This document shows positions 22,605-28,699 of a stretch of 28,699 nucleotides of DNA, in pieces. Origin of the DNA: Defluviitaleaceae bacterium (GTDB lineage: Bacteria; Bacillota; Clostridia; Lachnospirales; WRAX01); NCBI GenBank assembly GCA_009787945.1, contig WQSI01000007.1, positions 1 to 28,699 on the forward strand, read 5' to 3'. Position numbers and translations under genes: made by a program. Within the stretch, counting starts at the first letter, position 1. Each line of letters starts with the position of its first letter. The notes under the pieces were generated by a model, which saw nothing but the letters and a program-made list of their open reading frames with translations, made no database searches and was not told the DNA's origin.

Positions 22605-22633
22605 GAAAAAAGAGCGAGCCATAAGGCTTGCCC
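22604..22633 (-). terminator. Terminator of the FMN-binding-like lipoprotein gene
   Basis: On the - strand GGGCAAGCC-TTAT-GGCTCGCTC (one G-U pair, one mismatch) followed by T6. The complementary strand also ends in a T-run, so it could act both ways. Confidence 0.8.
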
Positions 22634-22661
22634 TTTTTATTTATTTACGTTTGTAAATTAA

Positions 22662-24578
22662 TTATCTTGTGATGCTTGGAGTTGGAGGAAGTCTGTCTTT
22701 ACCAGTTCCGCCGCTGCTTGCACCAAGAAGGTTTGGATTGCTGTGAGCAACAGTAATGTCATTTTCCACAACAGTGTTCACAACAAAGTCAAGGATAGCT
22801 TGAGCAGTGTCAGCAGCAATGCCTTCCATCAACTCAACAGCTTGCAAACGCTCAAGACGTTGCGCGCCGCCTGTACCCGCTTCTGGGTTCTCAGCATAGG
22901 CAAACAATACGTTGTTACGGAAAGTTGCCCAGTTATCAGCATTCCAGCCTTCGATTGCAGCAGAGTTGCCGATGCTGAAATGACGAACGATAGCACGGTC
23001 AAGCAATACTCTAACTTCTGCTTCACCAATGTTAGTTGTGTAAAGACCTGGACGAAGAATTGCAGAAGCGCCGCCAAGGTTAGAGCCGCCAGCTTGGTTA
23101 GCAGTAGAACCGCCTTGTGGACGGCTAGTGCGGAATAGTGGCTCAGAAAGTGGAGTCATGCCAGAGATAGTAGCATCAGTTGCACCATGTCTGCGCATAG
23201 CTTGCTCAAGAGCAACACGAACGCCAGTAGCGGTCATAGTAGCATTAACATGAGCATCTACAACACCATTGTGAGTAGATTGTTGGTCGTTCATAATAAA
23301 TACAGAAGATTGTGACCAAGCATAGCTACCAAGAGCGTTGTTGCTTACGCCAGTACCTTCGTCGCCGATAGCGATATTATGAGCATTTGCAAAACCGCCA
23401 GTTTGGGTTTCGCCATGACCGCCCATTACAAGACCAGTAAAGTTATCTTGTACACGAGTGCCTCTTTCTTGAATCCAGAAAGTGTTAAAACCGAAAGATA
23501 CCGTCATCCACATACCTCTTGGAAGGCCTGCACGTGGGTTGGCATCACCTGGGGCAACATCGTAACCAAAAGTTTGGTTAAGAGCCAAAGCCAAGCCTTG
23601 GTTTCCAGCAGCAAGAGCTCCCTCTGGGATAGTGTCTGCATGGATGTAGTGAGCAAACATATCGCTGTCTGCATTGTTAGCAGCCCAGTCAGCACGTGGC
23701 TCGGCAAGGCCAAGACGCTCATCAATTGATGGGTGTGGCTGTCTGCGCAAACCATTATGCAAAACGCCATGACGTTGGATAGCAGCGTTTACAGCTCCAC
23801 CCTCGGCGTTTCTCATTTCAAGCTCAAGAGCAAGCTCAGGAGTAAGCTCACGAATGTCAAGAACAGTCGCGCTGTTGTCCATAACTACATAAGTACCTGC
23901 AGGAACATAGATGTGCGCAACACCTGGGATGAAACGCGCGCCTGCTGGTGCAGAAGTAGCAGTTGTGTTGATTGGAGCAAGTTCTCTTGGGTTTCCGCCA
24001 GCTTCGATGATGGCATCGTTAACACCACGTACAATCGCGTTACGAGTGATTGTTGCGTGAGCAAATGCATCAAGCTCAAGGGTAGATTGGTGGAAAATGA
24101 TTTGGTCTGTTAAAGCTGGGTAAACCATAGCAACATAGTTTACACCGCTGTTTGTACCAGCGCCTACAACGCCCAAAGTTTCTGCATGAGAAATAAGACG
24201 GATGTCAGCGATGTTGTGAGGGGTAAAGGTAACATCAAGAACGATAGGTGCAAAATTTTCGCCGCTGTCAACTTGGTTAGAGAAAGCGTGAGCATTGGCA
24301 AGTGAGTCTACAGAATCTGGACCCCACATGGTACCGCCTTGCTCTGCAAGCATACCAATAGTTAGCGCACCTGGATGGTTTCTAACTTCGCCGTAAGGCA
24401 CTGAAACACGGATTGTTTGTGTAGCACCCTCAACATTTGGGAACAACACTTCACCAGTCGCTGCTGGTTGTTCTTGGGTTGGCGGGGCAACGGCAACACC
24501 TGCGTCATCATAAACGCATGCTGTTAATACAGCTGCCATGGCTCCCACCAAGAAAATGCCAAGCAATTTCTTTTTCAT
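22662..24578 (-). CDS. Large lipoprotein with diverged FMN-binding-like domains
   Basis: 638 aa. MKKKLLGIFLVGAM leads to the lipobox LTAC with Cys21, so it should be anchored outside the cell membrane. Residues about 108-193 read like an FMN_bind domain: strand, SHAETLGVVGAG, and a core DAFAHATITRNAIVRGVNDA (170-189) that corresponds to the family's D..SGAT.TS motif. The acceptor-type Thr176 is kept but the preceding Ser-Gly is replaced. A second core, DAHVNATMTATGVRVALEQA (441-460), resembles it. The part between includes GMWMTVSFGFNTFWIQERGTR, faintly like fumarate-reductase-type flavoproteins. A role in extracellular electron transfer is possible, but with the flavin-attachment motif altered this is only a guess. 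It has its own promoter and terminator. Confidence 0.6.
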   Translation of the reverse strand: MKKKLLGIFLVGAMAAVLTACVYDDAGVAVAPPTQEQPAATGEVLFPNVEGATQTIRVSVPYGEVRNHPGALTIGMLAEQGGTMWGPDSVDSLANAHAFSNQVDSGENFAPIVLDVTFTPHNIADIRLISHAETLGVVGAGTNSGVNYVAMVYPALTDQIIFHQSTLELDAFAHATITRNAIVRGVNDAIIEAGGNPRELAPINTTATSAPAGARFIPGVAHIYVPAGTYVVMDNSATVLDIRELTPELALELEMRNAEGGAVNAAIQRHGVLHNGLRRQPHPSIDERLGLAEPRADWAANNADSDMFAHYIHADTIPEGALAAGNQGLALALNQTFGYDVAPGDANPRAGLPRGMWMTVSFGFNTFWIQERGTRVQDNFTGLVMGGHGETQTGGFANAHNIAIGDEGTGVSNNALGSYAWSQSSVFIMNDQQSTHNGVVDAHVNATMTATGVRVALEQAMRRHGATDATISGMTPLSEPLFRTSRPQGGSTANQAGGSNLGGASAILRPGLYTTNIGEAEVRVLLDRAIVRHFSIGNSAAIEGWNADNWATFRNNVLFAYAENPEAGTGGAQRLERLQAVELMEGIAADTAQAILDFVVNTVVENDITVAHSNPNLLGASSGGTGKDRLPPTPSITR

Positions 24579-24658
24579 TTGGAAATCCTCCCTTATTTTA
24601 GGGCATATAGCCCGTTGTGTACTCGGATTTTAGCCCGATTTTTTTACCTGTACAATAA

Positions 24659-24687
24659 ATTATAATATATCTTTGACAAAAAAGCAA
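24659..24687 (-). promoter_or_regulatory. Promoter of the lipoprotein gene
   Basis: On the - strand: -35 TTGCTT (24687-24682), 17-bp spacer, consensus -10 TATAAT (24664-24659). The 80-base leader contains a small GGGC-TATAT-GCCC hairpin (24601-24613) just before the GGGAGG ribosome site. Confidence 0.7.
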
Positions 24688-24756
24688 TGTTAAATTTAAA
24701 TTTTTTTAAAAAAATTTAAAAAGTTTGCAATTTTTTGTTTTTTCTAAGATTTGGGG

Positions 24757-24785
24757 TTGACAGCTTGCGGCTCTTGTGTTAAAAT
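24757..24785 (+). promoter_or_regulatory. Promoter of rplU-prp-rpmA
   Basis: -35 TTGACA (24757-24762), 17-bp spacer, -10 TAAAAT (24780-24785). The start codon of rplU is 92 bases further on, leaving room for a structured leader. Confidence 0.88.
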
Positions 24786-24791
24786 GATTGT

Positions 24792-24877
24792 TCGTGTAGT
24801 AACCACACAGCACTTGGCTTAATTTCCAAAATCTGGGAAGCCCTGGCTGGTGAGTCTAATAAGGAAAAGGTGATAAG
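24792..24877 (+). ncRNA. Candidate L21 ribosomal-protein leader
   Basis: The untranslated leader of rplU can fold: GTGT-AGTAACC-ACAC (24794-24808), then GGCTT with AAGCC, competing with TTTCC and GGGAA. Bacillota commonly place an autoregulatory L21 leader at this site. I assign it by position and folding only. Confidence 0.45.
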
Positions 24878-25186
24878 ATGTACGCAATTATCGAAACAGG
24901 TGGCAAGCAGTATAAAATTGCTGTTGGCGACACCATTAAAGTGGAAAAATTGGAAGCAGAAGCTGGCGGCAAATTTACTTTTGATACAGTAATGTTTGTT
25001 TCTGGCGATGCTTGCAAAATTGGCGCGCCATATGTAAACGGGGCAACAGTTACGGCGGCGGTGCTGGAGCAGGGCAAACATAAGAAGGTTCACGCTTTCA
25101 AGTATAAGTCCAAAAAAGGCTACAAGCGCAAAGTTGGCCACAGACAGCCATACACAGCTTTGAAAATTGAAGCCATCAACGGCTAA
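24878..25186 (+). CDS. rplU: 50S ribosomal protein L21
   Basis: 102 aa, the normal length. The start MYAIIETGGKQYKIAVGD, the middle FVSGDACKIGAPYVNGA and the basic end KSKKGYKRKVGHRQPYT are diagnostic for L21, which binds 23S rRNA near L20. It is first in the standard rplU-prp-rpmA operon, with a GGAAAAGGTG ribosome site. Confidence 0.97.
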   Translation: MYAIIETGGKQYKIAVGDTIKVEKLEAEAGGKFTFDTVMFVSGDACKIGAPYVNGATVTAAVLEQGKHKKVHAFKYKSKKGYKRKVGHRQPYTALKIEAING

Positions 25187-25194
25187 GCTATTTG

Positions 25195-25488
25195 ATGATT
25201 AAAGTCAAAATTTATGGAAACAGCAGGTTTGAGGTTGCAAGCCATGGGGATGAAATCGTCTGTGCTGGTGTGTCGGCTCTTACCATTACCGCTGTAAACT
25301 TTATTCAGGATAGGCTAGGGGCAGAGGTTGATGTAAACCATGACCCAAAGGGCGGTCTTATAGCTTTCAAATTGATTGATGATGACCCCCAAGCTCACCT
25401 GATACTAGAAAACCTGTTTTATGGTTTAGAACTTATTAAAGAAACGTATCCAAAAGATATAAAAATTCGGAGGTATGATTATGATTAA
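25195..25488 (+). CDS. prp: Ribosomal-processing cysteine protease Prp, compact form
   Basis: 97 aa from the ATG at 25195 (an in-frame TTG at 25192 is possible; neither has a clear ribosome site, so coupling to rplU, which ends 8 bases earlier, is likely). Position between rplU and rpmA and the block IVCAGVSAL identify Prp (YsxB family), which removes the N-terminal extension of L27. The catalytic pair would be His17 and Cys23. Only five residues separate them, whereas the family usually has about eleven (GHA..A..G.DIVCA), and the first beta-hairpin is also shortened. The matching FEV before the His supports this alignment. The last 8 bases overlap rpmA. Confidence 0.88.
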   Translation: MIKVKIYGNSRFEVASHGDEIVCAGVSALTITAVNFIQDRLGAEVDVNHDPKGGLIAFKLIDDDPQAHLILENLFYGLELIKETYPKDIKIRRYDYD

Positions 25489-25768
25489 AATGAATTTACA
25501 ATTTTTCGCCTCTAAAAAAGGTGTTGGTAGCTCCCGCAACGGTCGTGAGTCTATGTCAAAACGCCTTGGGGCAAAGCGCGCTGATGGGCAAGTTGTGCGC
25601 GCAGGAAACATTTTGTACACCCAGCGCGGCACAAAAATCCATCCTGGCAACAATGTGGGTCGCGGCAACGATGACAGCCTTTTTGCTCTGGTTGACGGGC
25701 GTGTAAAGTACGAGCGCATGGGCAAAAGCAGAAAGAAAGTTTCTGTTTACCCTGTTGAAACTGCATAA
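25481..25768 (+). CDS. rpmA: 50S ribosomal protein L27 with Prp-cleaved N-terminal extension
   Basis: 95 aa. The N-terminus MIKMNLQFFASKKGVGSS carries the Bacillota extension; Prp cuts after the FF of NLQFF, exposing the tail that reaches the peptidyl-transferase centre. The rest (SKRLGAKRADGQVVRAGNIL, then RGTKIHPGNNVGRG) is standard L27. The ATG at 25481 is used because GGAGGT (25469-25474) lies 6 bases upstream; the ATG at 25475 directly abuts that site. obgE, often next, is not present: a terminator follows. Confidence 0.97.
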   Translation: MIKMNLQFFASKKGVGSSRNGRESMSKRLGAKRADGQVVRAGNILYTQRGTKIHPGNNVGRGNDDSLFALVDGRVKYERMGKSRKKVSVYPVETA

Positions 25769-25777
25769 AAATATTTC

Positions 25778-25806
25778 GGGCGCGTCCGTTAAGACGCGCC
25801 CTTTTT
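25778..25806. terminator. Terminator after rpmA
   Basis: A 9-bp perfect stem GGGCGCGTC / GACGCGCCC with a 6-base loop, followed by T5. It may also serve the converging S41 remnant. Confidence 0.9.
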
Positions 25807-25817
25807 ATTTTGCGATT

Positions 25818-26368
25818 CTACAGCTCATCAATCATAGCAAGGACGGTTTCTAAAGCATCCATGCCCTCGCGGTTAAAATAATGGGGCGTGGTGCGGAACT
25901 CTTCCAAAGCCCTGCCGTATGTGTCGGTTATGTAAACGGTGTCAAAGCGGGCAACAGATTGAGTGTTGGGCAAGGTGACATTTGCTATTAAAATACCTTG
26001 ACCAGCTAACGAGCCTCCTGTTGTTGTCCCTACAAGGGTCATAGTGCCTGTGGCTTTTGCTACGTGAGCAAATTGCTCTGCTGCAGAATAATTCCATTCG
26101 TTAACCAACAACCAAATTTGTCCTCCAAAGGCGTATTCGGTATTAGCTGGGTGTAAATGGGTTCTCAATTTGACTGCATAGTCCAAAACACCCAAATCTT
26201 CTTGGTTCATATACCGCAATTCGTAAGTTTCTACAACTTCTTGGGCAGGGCGAAACTCTATGACGGAGCTAAGGGGGTTAAAAAGAGGTCTGTCATATCC
26301 ATCACAAGCTACAACAAAGCCCAAAGACACTACCAAAAATATTCCGAATAATATATTTTCTTAAACAC
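25818..26368 (-). pseudogene. Decayed S41 (C-terminal processing) peptidase lipoprotein
   Basis: The intact part resembles the C-terminal half of an S41 peptidase domain: GGQIWLLVNEWNYSAAEQFAHV, then GTMTLVGTTTGGSL, and a late YGRALEEFRTTPHYF segment. The upstream half with the DLRxNGGG region is missing. A lipoprotein signal remains (LVVSLGFVVAC), but its natural start, GTG at 26368 with an AAAGGAGG ribosome site, is in another frame and meets a stop after 12 codons. So there is a frameshift within the signal peptide and an internal deletion that joins the lipobox region to the protease C-terminus. Promoter and terminator remain. A shortened product from an internal start is possible but would lack a working signal. 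Confidence 0.68.
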
Positions 26369-26390
26369 AATAATTCCTCCTTTTATAAAA

Positions 26391-26430
26391 AAGCCGAAGG
26401 CATATATCAATAGATATGCTCCGCTATTGA
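26391..26430 (-). promoter_or_regulatory. Overlapping hairpins in the S41 remnant leader
   Basis: TCAATAG (26407-26413) pairs with CTATTGA (26424-26430); GATATGC (26413-26419) can instead pair with GCATATATC (26400-26408). On the - strand these are followed by GCCTTCGGC and T6. The layout resembles an attenuator, but stems are short. Confidence 0.35.
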
Positions 26431-26460
26431 GTGTAGGGGTTAATTGGCATTTATGCGGCT

Positions 26461-26489
26461 AGTCTAACACAAAGGAATATAGTTGTCAA
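26461..26489 (-). promoter_or_regulatory. Promoter of the S41 remnant
   Basis: On the - strand: -35 TTGACA (26489-26484), 17-bp spacer, -10 TAGACT (26466-26461), about 93 bases before the GTG. Confidence 0.6.
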
Positions 26490-26577
26490 GAAAGTGTTTT
26501 AAATTTTTGTTAGATTTTTGATAATTTTATACAACTTTATCGCTAAAGATGGATAAAAATTTCAGAATAAATAAAAA

Positions 26578-26648
26578 AGCGGGCGACGGGAATCGAACCC
26601 GTGCGTCCAGCTTGGAAGGCTGGCGTTCTACCATTGAACCACGCCCGC
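26578..26648 (-). tRNA. tRNA-Gly(UCC)
   Basis: 71 bases fold as a complete cloverleaf: acceptor GCGGGCG/CGCCCGC, D-stem GTTC/GAAC, anticodon stem CCAGC/GCTGG with loop CTTCCAA (anticodon TCC), T-arm ACGGG-TTCGATT-CCCGT, and the U73 discriminator normal for Gly. CCA is not encoded. A T-run follows directly on the - strand. Confidence 0.97.
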
Positions 26649-26685
26649 AGGATGTTGCCATCGCTGCAAATATAGAAACACAAAA

Positions 26686-26758
26686 TGCTTAGGGACGGAA
26701 TCGAACCGCCGACACGTGGATTTTCAGTCCACTGCTCTACCGACTGAGCTACCCAAGC
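26686..26758 (-). tRNA. tRNA-Phe(GAA)
   Basis: 73 bases: acceptor GCTTGGG/CCTAAGC (one G-U), D-stem GCTC/GAGC, anticodon stem GTGGA/TCCAC with loop CTGAAAA (anticodon GAA), T-arm GGCGG-TTCGATT-CCGTC and A73. CCA is not encoded. It is cotranscribed ahead of tRNA-Gly, 37 bases apart. Confidence 0.96.
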
Positions 26759-26785
26759 AAATAAAGTAAATTTAACACAAAACCT

Positions 26786-26814
26786 ATTATACAACACAAC
26801 GCCCGCTCTGTCAA
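26786..26814 (-). promoter_or_regulatory. Consensus promoter of the tRNA-Phe/tRNA-Gly unit
   Basis: On the - strand: TTGACA (26814-26809), 17-bp spacer, TATAAT (26791-26786). Both hexamers match consensus exactly; tRNA-Phe starts 28 bases after the -10. Confidence 0.93.
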
Positions 26815-26845
26815 CCCCTAATTTTAAAAAAAATAAAAAAATTAA

Positions 26846-26868
26846 AAAACCCCGTTTAACGGGGTTTC
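26846..26868 (-). terminator. Terminator upstream of the tRNA unit
   Basis: On the - strand AAACCCCGTTAAACGGGG is followed by T6, so it can stop transcripts arriving from the right before the tRNA promoter. It is one end of the 195-bp element. Confidence 0.75.
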
Positions 26869-27040
26869 ATACTGTAGAGAAAGTACCTACAACGTCATTG
26901 CGGGCTGGACCCGCAATCCCGTCAGCTATTCCAAGCCCCATACTGTAGGGGCTACTTATTTCTGATGGGCTCCCGTGTCAAGCACGGGATGACGGGTTTG
27001 GGGGGTGTCATCAGTCTGAAACCCCGTTAAACGGGGTTTT
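26846..27040. repeat. 195-bp composite palindromic element
   Basis: The ends, 26846-26874 and 27012-27040, are 29-base inverted repeats with one mismatch; each contains the hairpin CCCCGTTTAACGGGG or its complement. Inside lie two inverted modules of another kind: GTCATTGCGGG-CTGGA-CCCGCAAT (26894-26917) and TCCCGTG-TCAAG-CACGGGATGAC (26971-26993), with GTCAT on both outer sides. There is no ORF. It separates the YheC/D operon from the tRNA unit and looks like a MITE- or REP-type unit. Confidence 0.75.
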
Positions 27041-27043
27041 ACG

Positions 27044-28069
27044 CTACAATTTACCTTCTTTTTTAAGGTTTAGCAGATGCATATAAAAATGTATGCTGGC
27101 TTCGGAGGAATGGTAGGGGTATGTTTGCACCCCTGGATAGGTGTTAACCTCGAAAAATTTAAGCTCATTGCCCCTTGCCCTGTCAATTCCTACATCAAGG
27201 GCAAGAGAGTCGATTAGCTTTTTATATTTCTTTTGCAGGGTTTTGGGGAACACGTCAGCTATGTGTTTCAATTCATCAAAAATCCTTTTCCAGTCATCAC
27301 CAAACTGCTGTTGTAAAAAAGATTTGTGGTTTAGGGAAACTGCCCCCCCGGTTGCCACATTGGAAACAACTCCCGCACTGCTGCCGATTCGGGGGTAAAT
27401 TAGGTGTGTATCCCATTTGCCTTCCCGCCCTCTGCGAAGGTGCATCCTTATGTCGAAAGGGTTTTTTTCTATGGTGGTAGAGTCCAAAAAAGGCTGGGCG
27501 ATGTAGCGGGTTTCAAACAAATCAAAATATTCCTGGGCAAGCTCTTCAAGGGTCATTTGCCTTGTTTCGCCTGCAAAATGCAGGTCAAATGCGTCCTGGC
27601 TAATTCTTTCCAATTTGTAGATATTTTCGCCCCTACCGCCGTTGTCGGGCTTAATGATATATTTTTCGCCCACCAGCATATTTGCTACGTCCATATCCCT
27701 AAAATGATAGGTTTTAATCAAATACTTAGAGAAATCTGTCGTGTCTATTTTTCTGAACACAGCAGACTTTGTGCCTAAAGGCATGTAGGTCAGGTAGCAA
27801 TGCTCTTTTAGCTCAAGATAAAGTTCCCTATCCTTGCTGCGGAAGTTAAACTGGTCATCCACAATGTCTGGATAGGGCACTTCTTTTCGGACATATTCGA
27901 CCATTTCCTTGCTCCAAAACATGCCGTTTATGGTTTTTGCTTCTGTGTTTACATTCTCTGGCGAAAAGTGAAAAAAATCTAAATTGTACATACTTGCCAC
28001 AGCAAACATAGAACGTAATTTAGCGCCAGGTTGGGATTTGTTGTAATATCGTAAAAAGCCTACTGACAT
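27044..28069 (-). CDS. YheC/YheD-family ATP-grasp protein
   Basis: 341 aa. ATP-grasp motifs are in order: IIKPDNGGRGENIY (138-151, lysine and glycine-rich loop), the hinge RYIAQPFLD, NPFDIRMHLRRG (203-214), PRIGSSAGVVSNVATGGAV (226-244) and the metal site FFEVNTYPGVQ (305-315). This layout is that of the YheC/YheD family, known from Bacillus spore coat-associated proteins. ATP-grasp enzymes join an acyl-phosphate to an amine or thiol, so it may ligate an amino acid or peptide; the substrate is unknown. A GGAGG site precedes the ATG, which overlaps the stop of the upstream gene (TAATG), so the two are coupled. At its 3' end it runs into the 195-bp element. Confidence 0.85.
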   Translation of the reverse strand: MSVGFLRYYNKSQPGAKLRSMFAVASMYNLDFFHFSPENVNTEAKTINGMFWSKEMVEYVRKEVPYPDIVDDQFNFRSKDRELYLELKEHCYLTYMPLGTKSAVFRKIDTTDFSKYLIKTYHFRDMDVANMLVGEKYIIKPDNGGRGENIYKLERISQDAFDLHFAGETRQMTLEELAQEYFDLFETRYIAQPFLDSTTIEKNPFDIRMHLRRGREGKWDTHLIYPRIGSSAGVVSNVATGGAVSLNHKSFLQQQFGDDWKRIFDELKHIADVFPKTLQKKYKKLIDSLALDVGIDRARGNELKFFEVNTYPGVQTYPYHSSEASIHFYMHLLNLKKEGKL

Positions 28070-28699
28070 TACTTCTTCGCCTCCAAAATGTCCGTTAGGT
28101 AGTGGACATATCCTGATAAGTGGTGGGCAACGTCGTCATTACGAACGCGGAAGGTGTGGTGGCGGATGAATGAGCCATATAAAATTGTTTCTGGGGATTT
28201 AAAATACATGGCAAATTCTGGGAAGAAAACGCCATTTAACAGCCTTTCAGCCCTTATTTTCATTACACGCCCAAACCGCTCTTCATCATATTTTTCTAAC
28301 AAGTGATTTTTGTCGTTGGCATGAATATTTTGTATCATGGTGTTAGATGCGGTGAGCATCTCTAGGAAAGTTGCCCAAGTGGTTATTCTATGCTCGATAA
28401 AATCAAGGTTAGAAAAGGCATTTTTTAATCCAAATTCAAAATATTCTTCGTCTGGAGAAATTGCCGTCAGCTCGTTAACTGCGTAGGCAAGCCAGTGGTC
28501 GTAATTTTTCCAGTAGTTGTTCTTAATGAAGTACTTAAAAGCTTTATGCACTGCTTTTAACCACTTTTCGTCTTTATCATAAGCGTAAATACGCATCAGT
28601 GCAAAAGCTGCCTCGCCTGAATAGTATACAATCCTGAAAATTTCGATTACTTCTAGGTCTGGATGCCCAAGAACGTGGGTGAATTGCCCAGTGGCGGGG
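28069..28699 (-). CDS. Alpha-helical repeat protein, partial, coupled to YheC/D gene
   Basis: The frame stays open to the right edge, so the N-terminus lies outside the window; the ATG at 28596 is internal because the codons before it read like the same protein (VYYSGEAAFAL). About 209 residues are visible. They form helical hairpins rich in aromatic residues: YYSGEAAFALMRIYAYDKDE, WLKAVHKAFKYFI, NYDHWLAYAVNELTAI, then HRITTWATFLEMLTAS. This pattern resembles alpha/alpha-toroid proteins such as glycoside hydrolases or epimerases of the six-hairpin type, but I recognise no exact family. Its stop overlaps the start of the ATP-grasp gene by one base, so the two products are probably made in fixed ratio and act together. 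Confidence 0.65.
   Translation of the reverse strand, partial: PATGQFTHVLGHPDLEVIEIFRIVYYSGEAAFALMRIYAYDKDEKWLKAVHKAFKYFIKNNYWKNYDHWLAYAVNELTAISPDEEYFEFGLKNAFSNLDFIEHRITTWATFLEMLTASNTMIQNIHANDKNHLLEKYDEERFGRVMKIRAERLLNGVFFPEFAMYFKSPETILYGSFIRHHTFRVRNDDVAHHLSGYVHYLTDILEAKK

Overview
The window looks like a chromosome segment of an anaerobic member of class Clostridia (Bacillota). The evidence is a bcd-etfB-etfA type acyl-CoA dehydrogenase locus, the paired GlgC/GlgD glycogen enzymes, a PEP-type pyruvate phosphate dikinase, an L27 with the N-terminal extension that Prp removes, an S-layer (SLH) protein, a YheC/YheD-type ATP-grasp protein, strong AGGAGG ribosome sites and sigma-A promoters with 17-bp spacers. 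I see no phage, transposase, integrase or CRISPR array. Both ends cut a gene.

Layout. (1) 1-4156, + strand: a branched-chain amino acid ABC transporter (livH end, livM, livG, livF, binding lipoprotein). (2) 4157-11534, + strand: a family I CoA-transferase, an alpha/beta hydrolase, an SLH protein with MORN-like repeats, a butyryl-CoA-dehydrogenase-like enzyme, a Cof-type HAD phosphatase, etfB and etfA. Palindromic intergenic repeats precede and follow the CoA-transferase. Together these suggest amino acid or short-chain acyl-CoA fermentation. (3) 11578-14172, - strand: the rpmH-rnpA-yidD-yidC-jag block usually found next to dnaA, here without dnaA or mnmE/mnmG. (4) 14234-16740, + strand: a small unknown protein, murA and an SRPBCC-like protein. 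(5) 16753-19398, - strand: ppdK. (6) 19577-19783, + strand: a tiny Met/His-rich protein. (7) 19830-24687, - strand: glgC-glgD, a 34-codon gene too short for usual ORF calling, and a large lipoprotein with diverged FMN-binding-like cores. (8) 24757-25806, + strand: rplU-prp-rpmA behind a candidate L21 leader. (9) 25818-28699, - strand: a decayed S41 protease lipoprotein, tRNA-Gly and tRNA-Phe, a 195-bp composite palindromic element, and a YheC/D ATP-grasp gene coupled to an alpha-helical protein that runs off the window.

The best candidates for something undescribed are: the 34-aa gene at 22438-22542, which has its own promoter, ribosome site and terminator and is faced by a strong opposing promoter; the flavin-type lipoprotein next to it; the GTAGG-associated hairpin repeats with covarying stems; the 195-bp element; and the ATP-grasp pair at the right edge. 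Two enzymes (Bcd and Prp) appear to have lost short conserved loops in frame. All functional statements rest on reading motifs by eye; no search was run.
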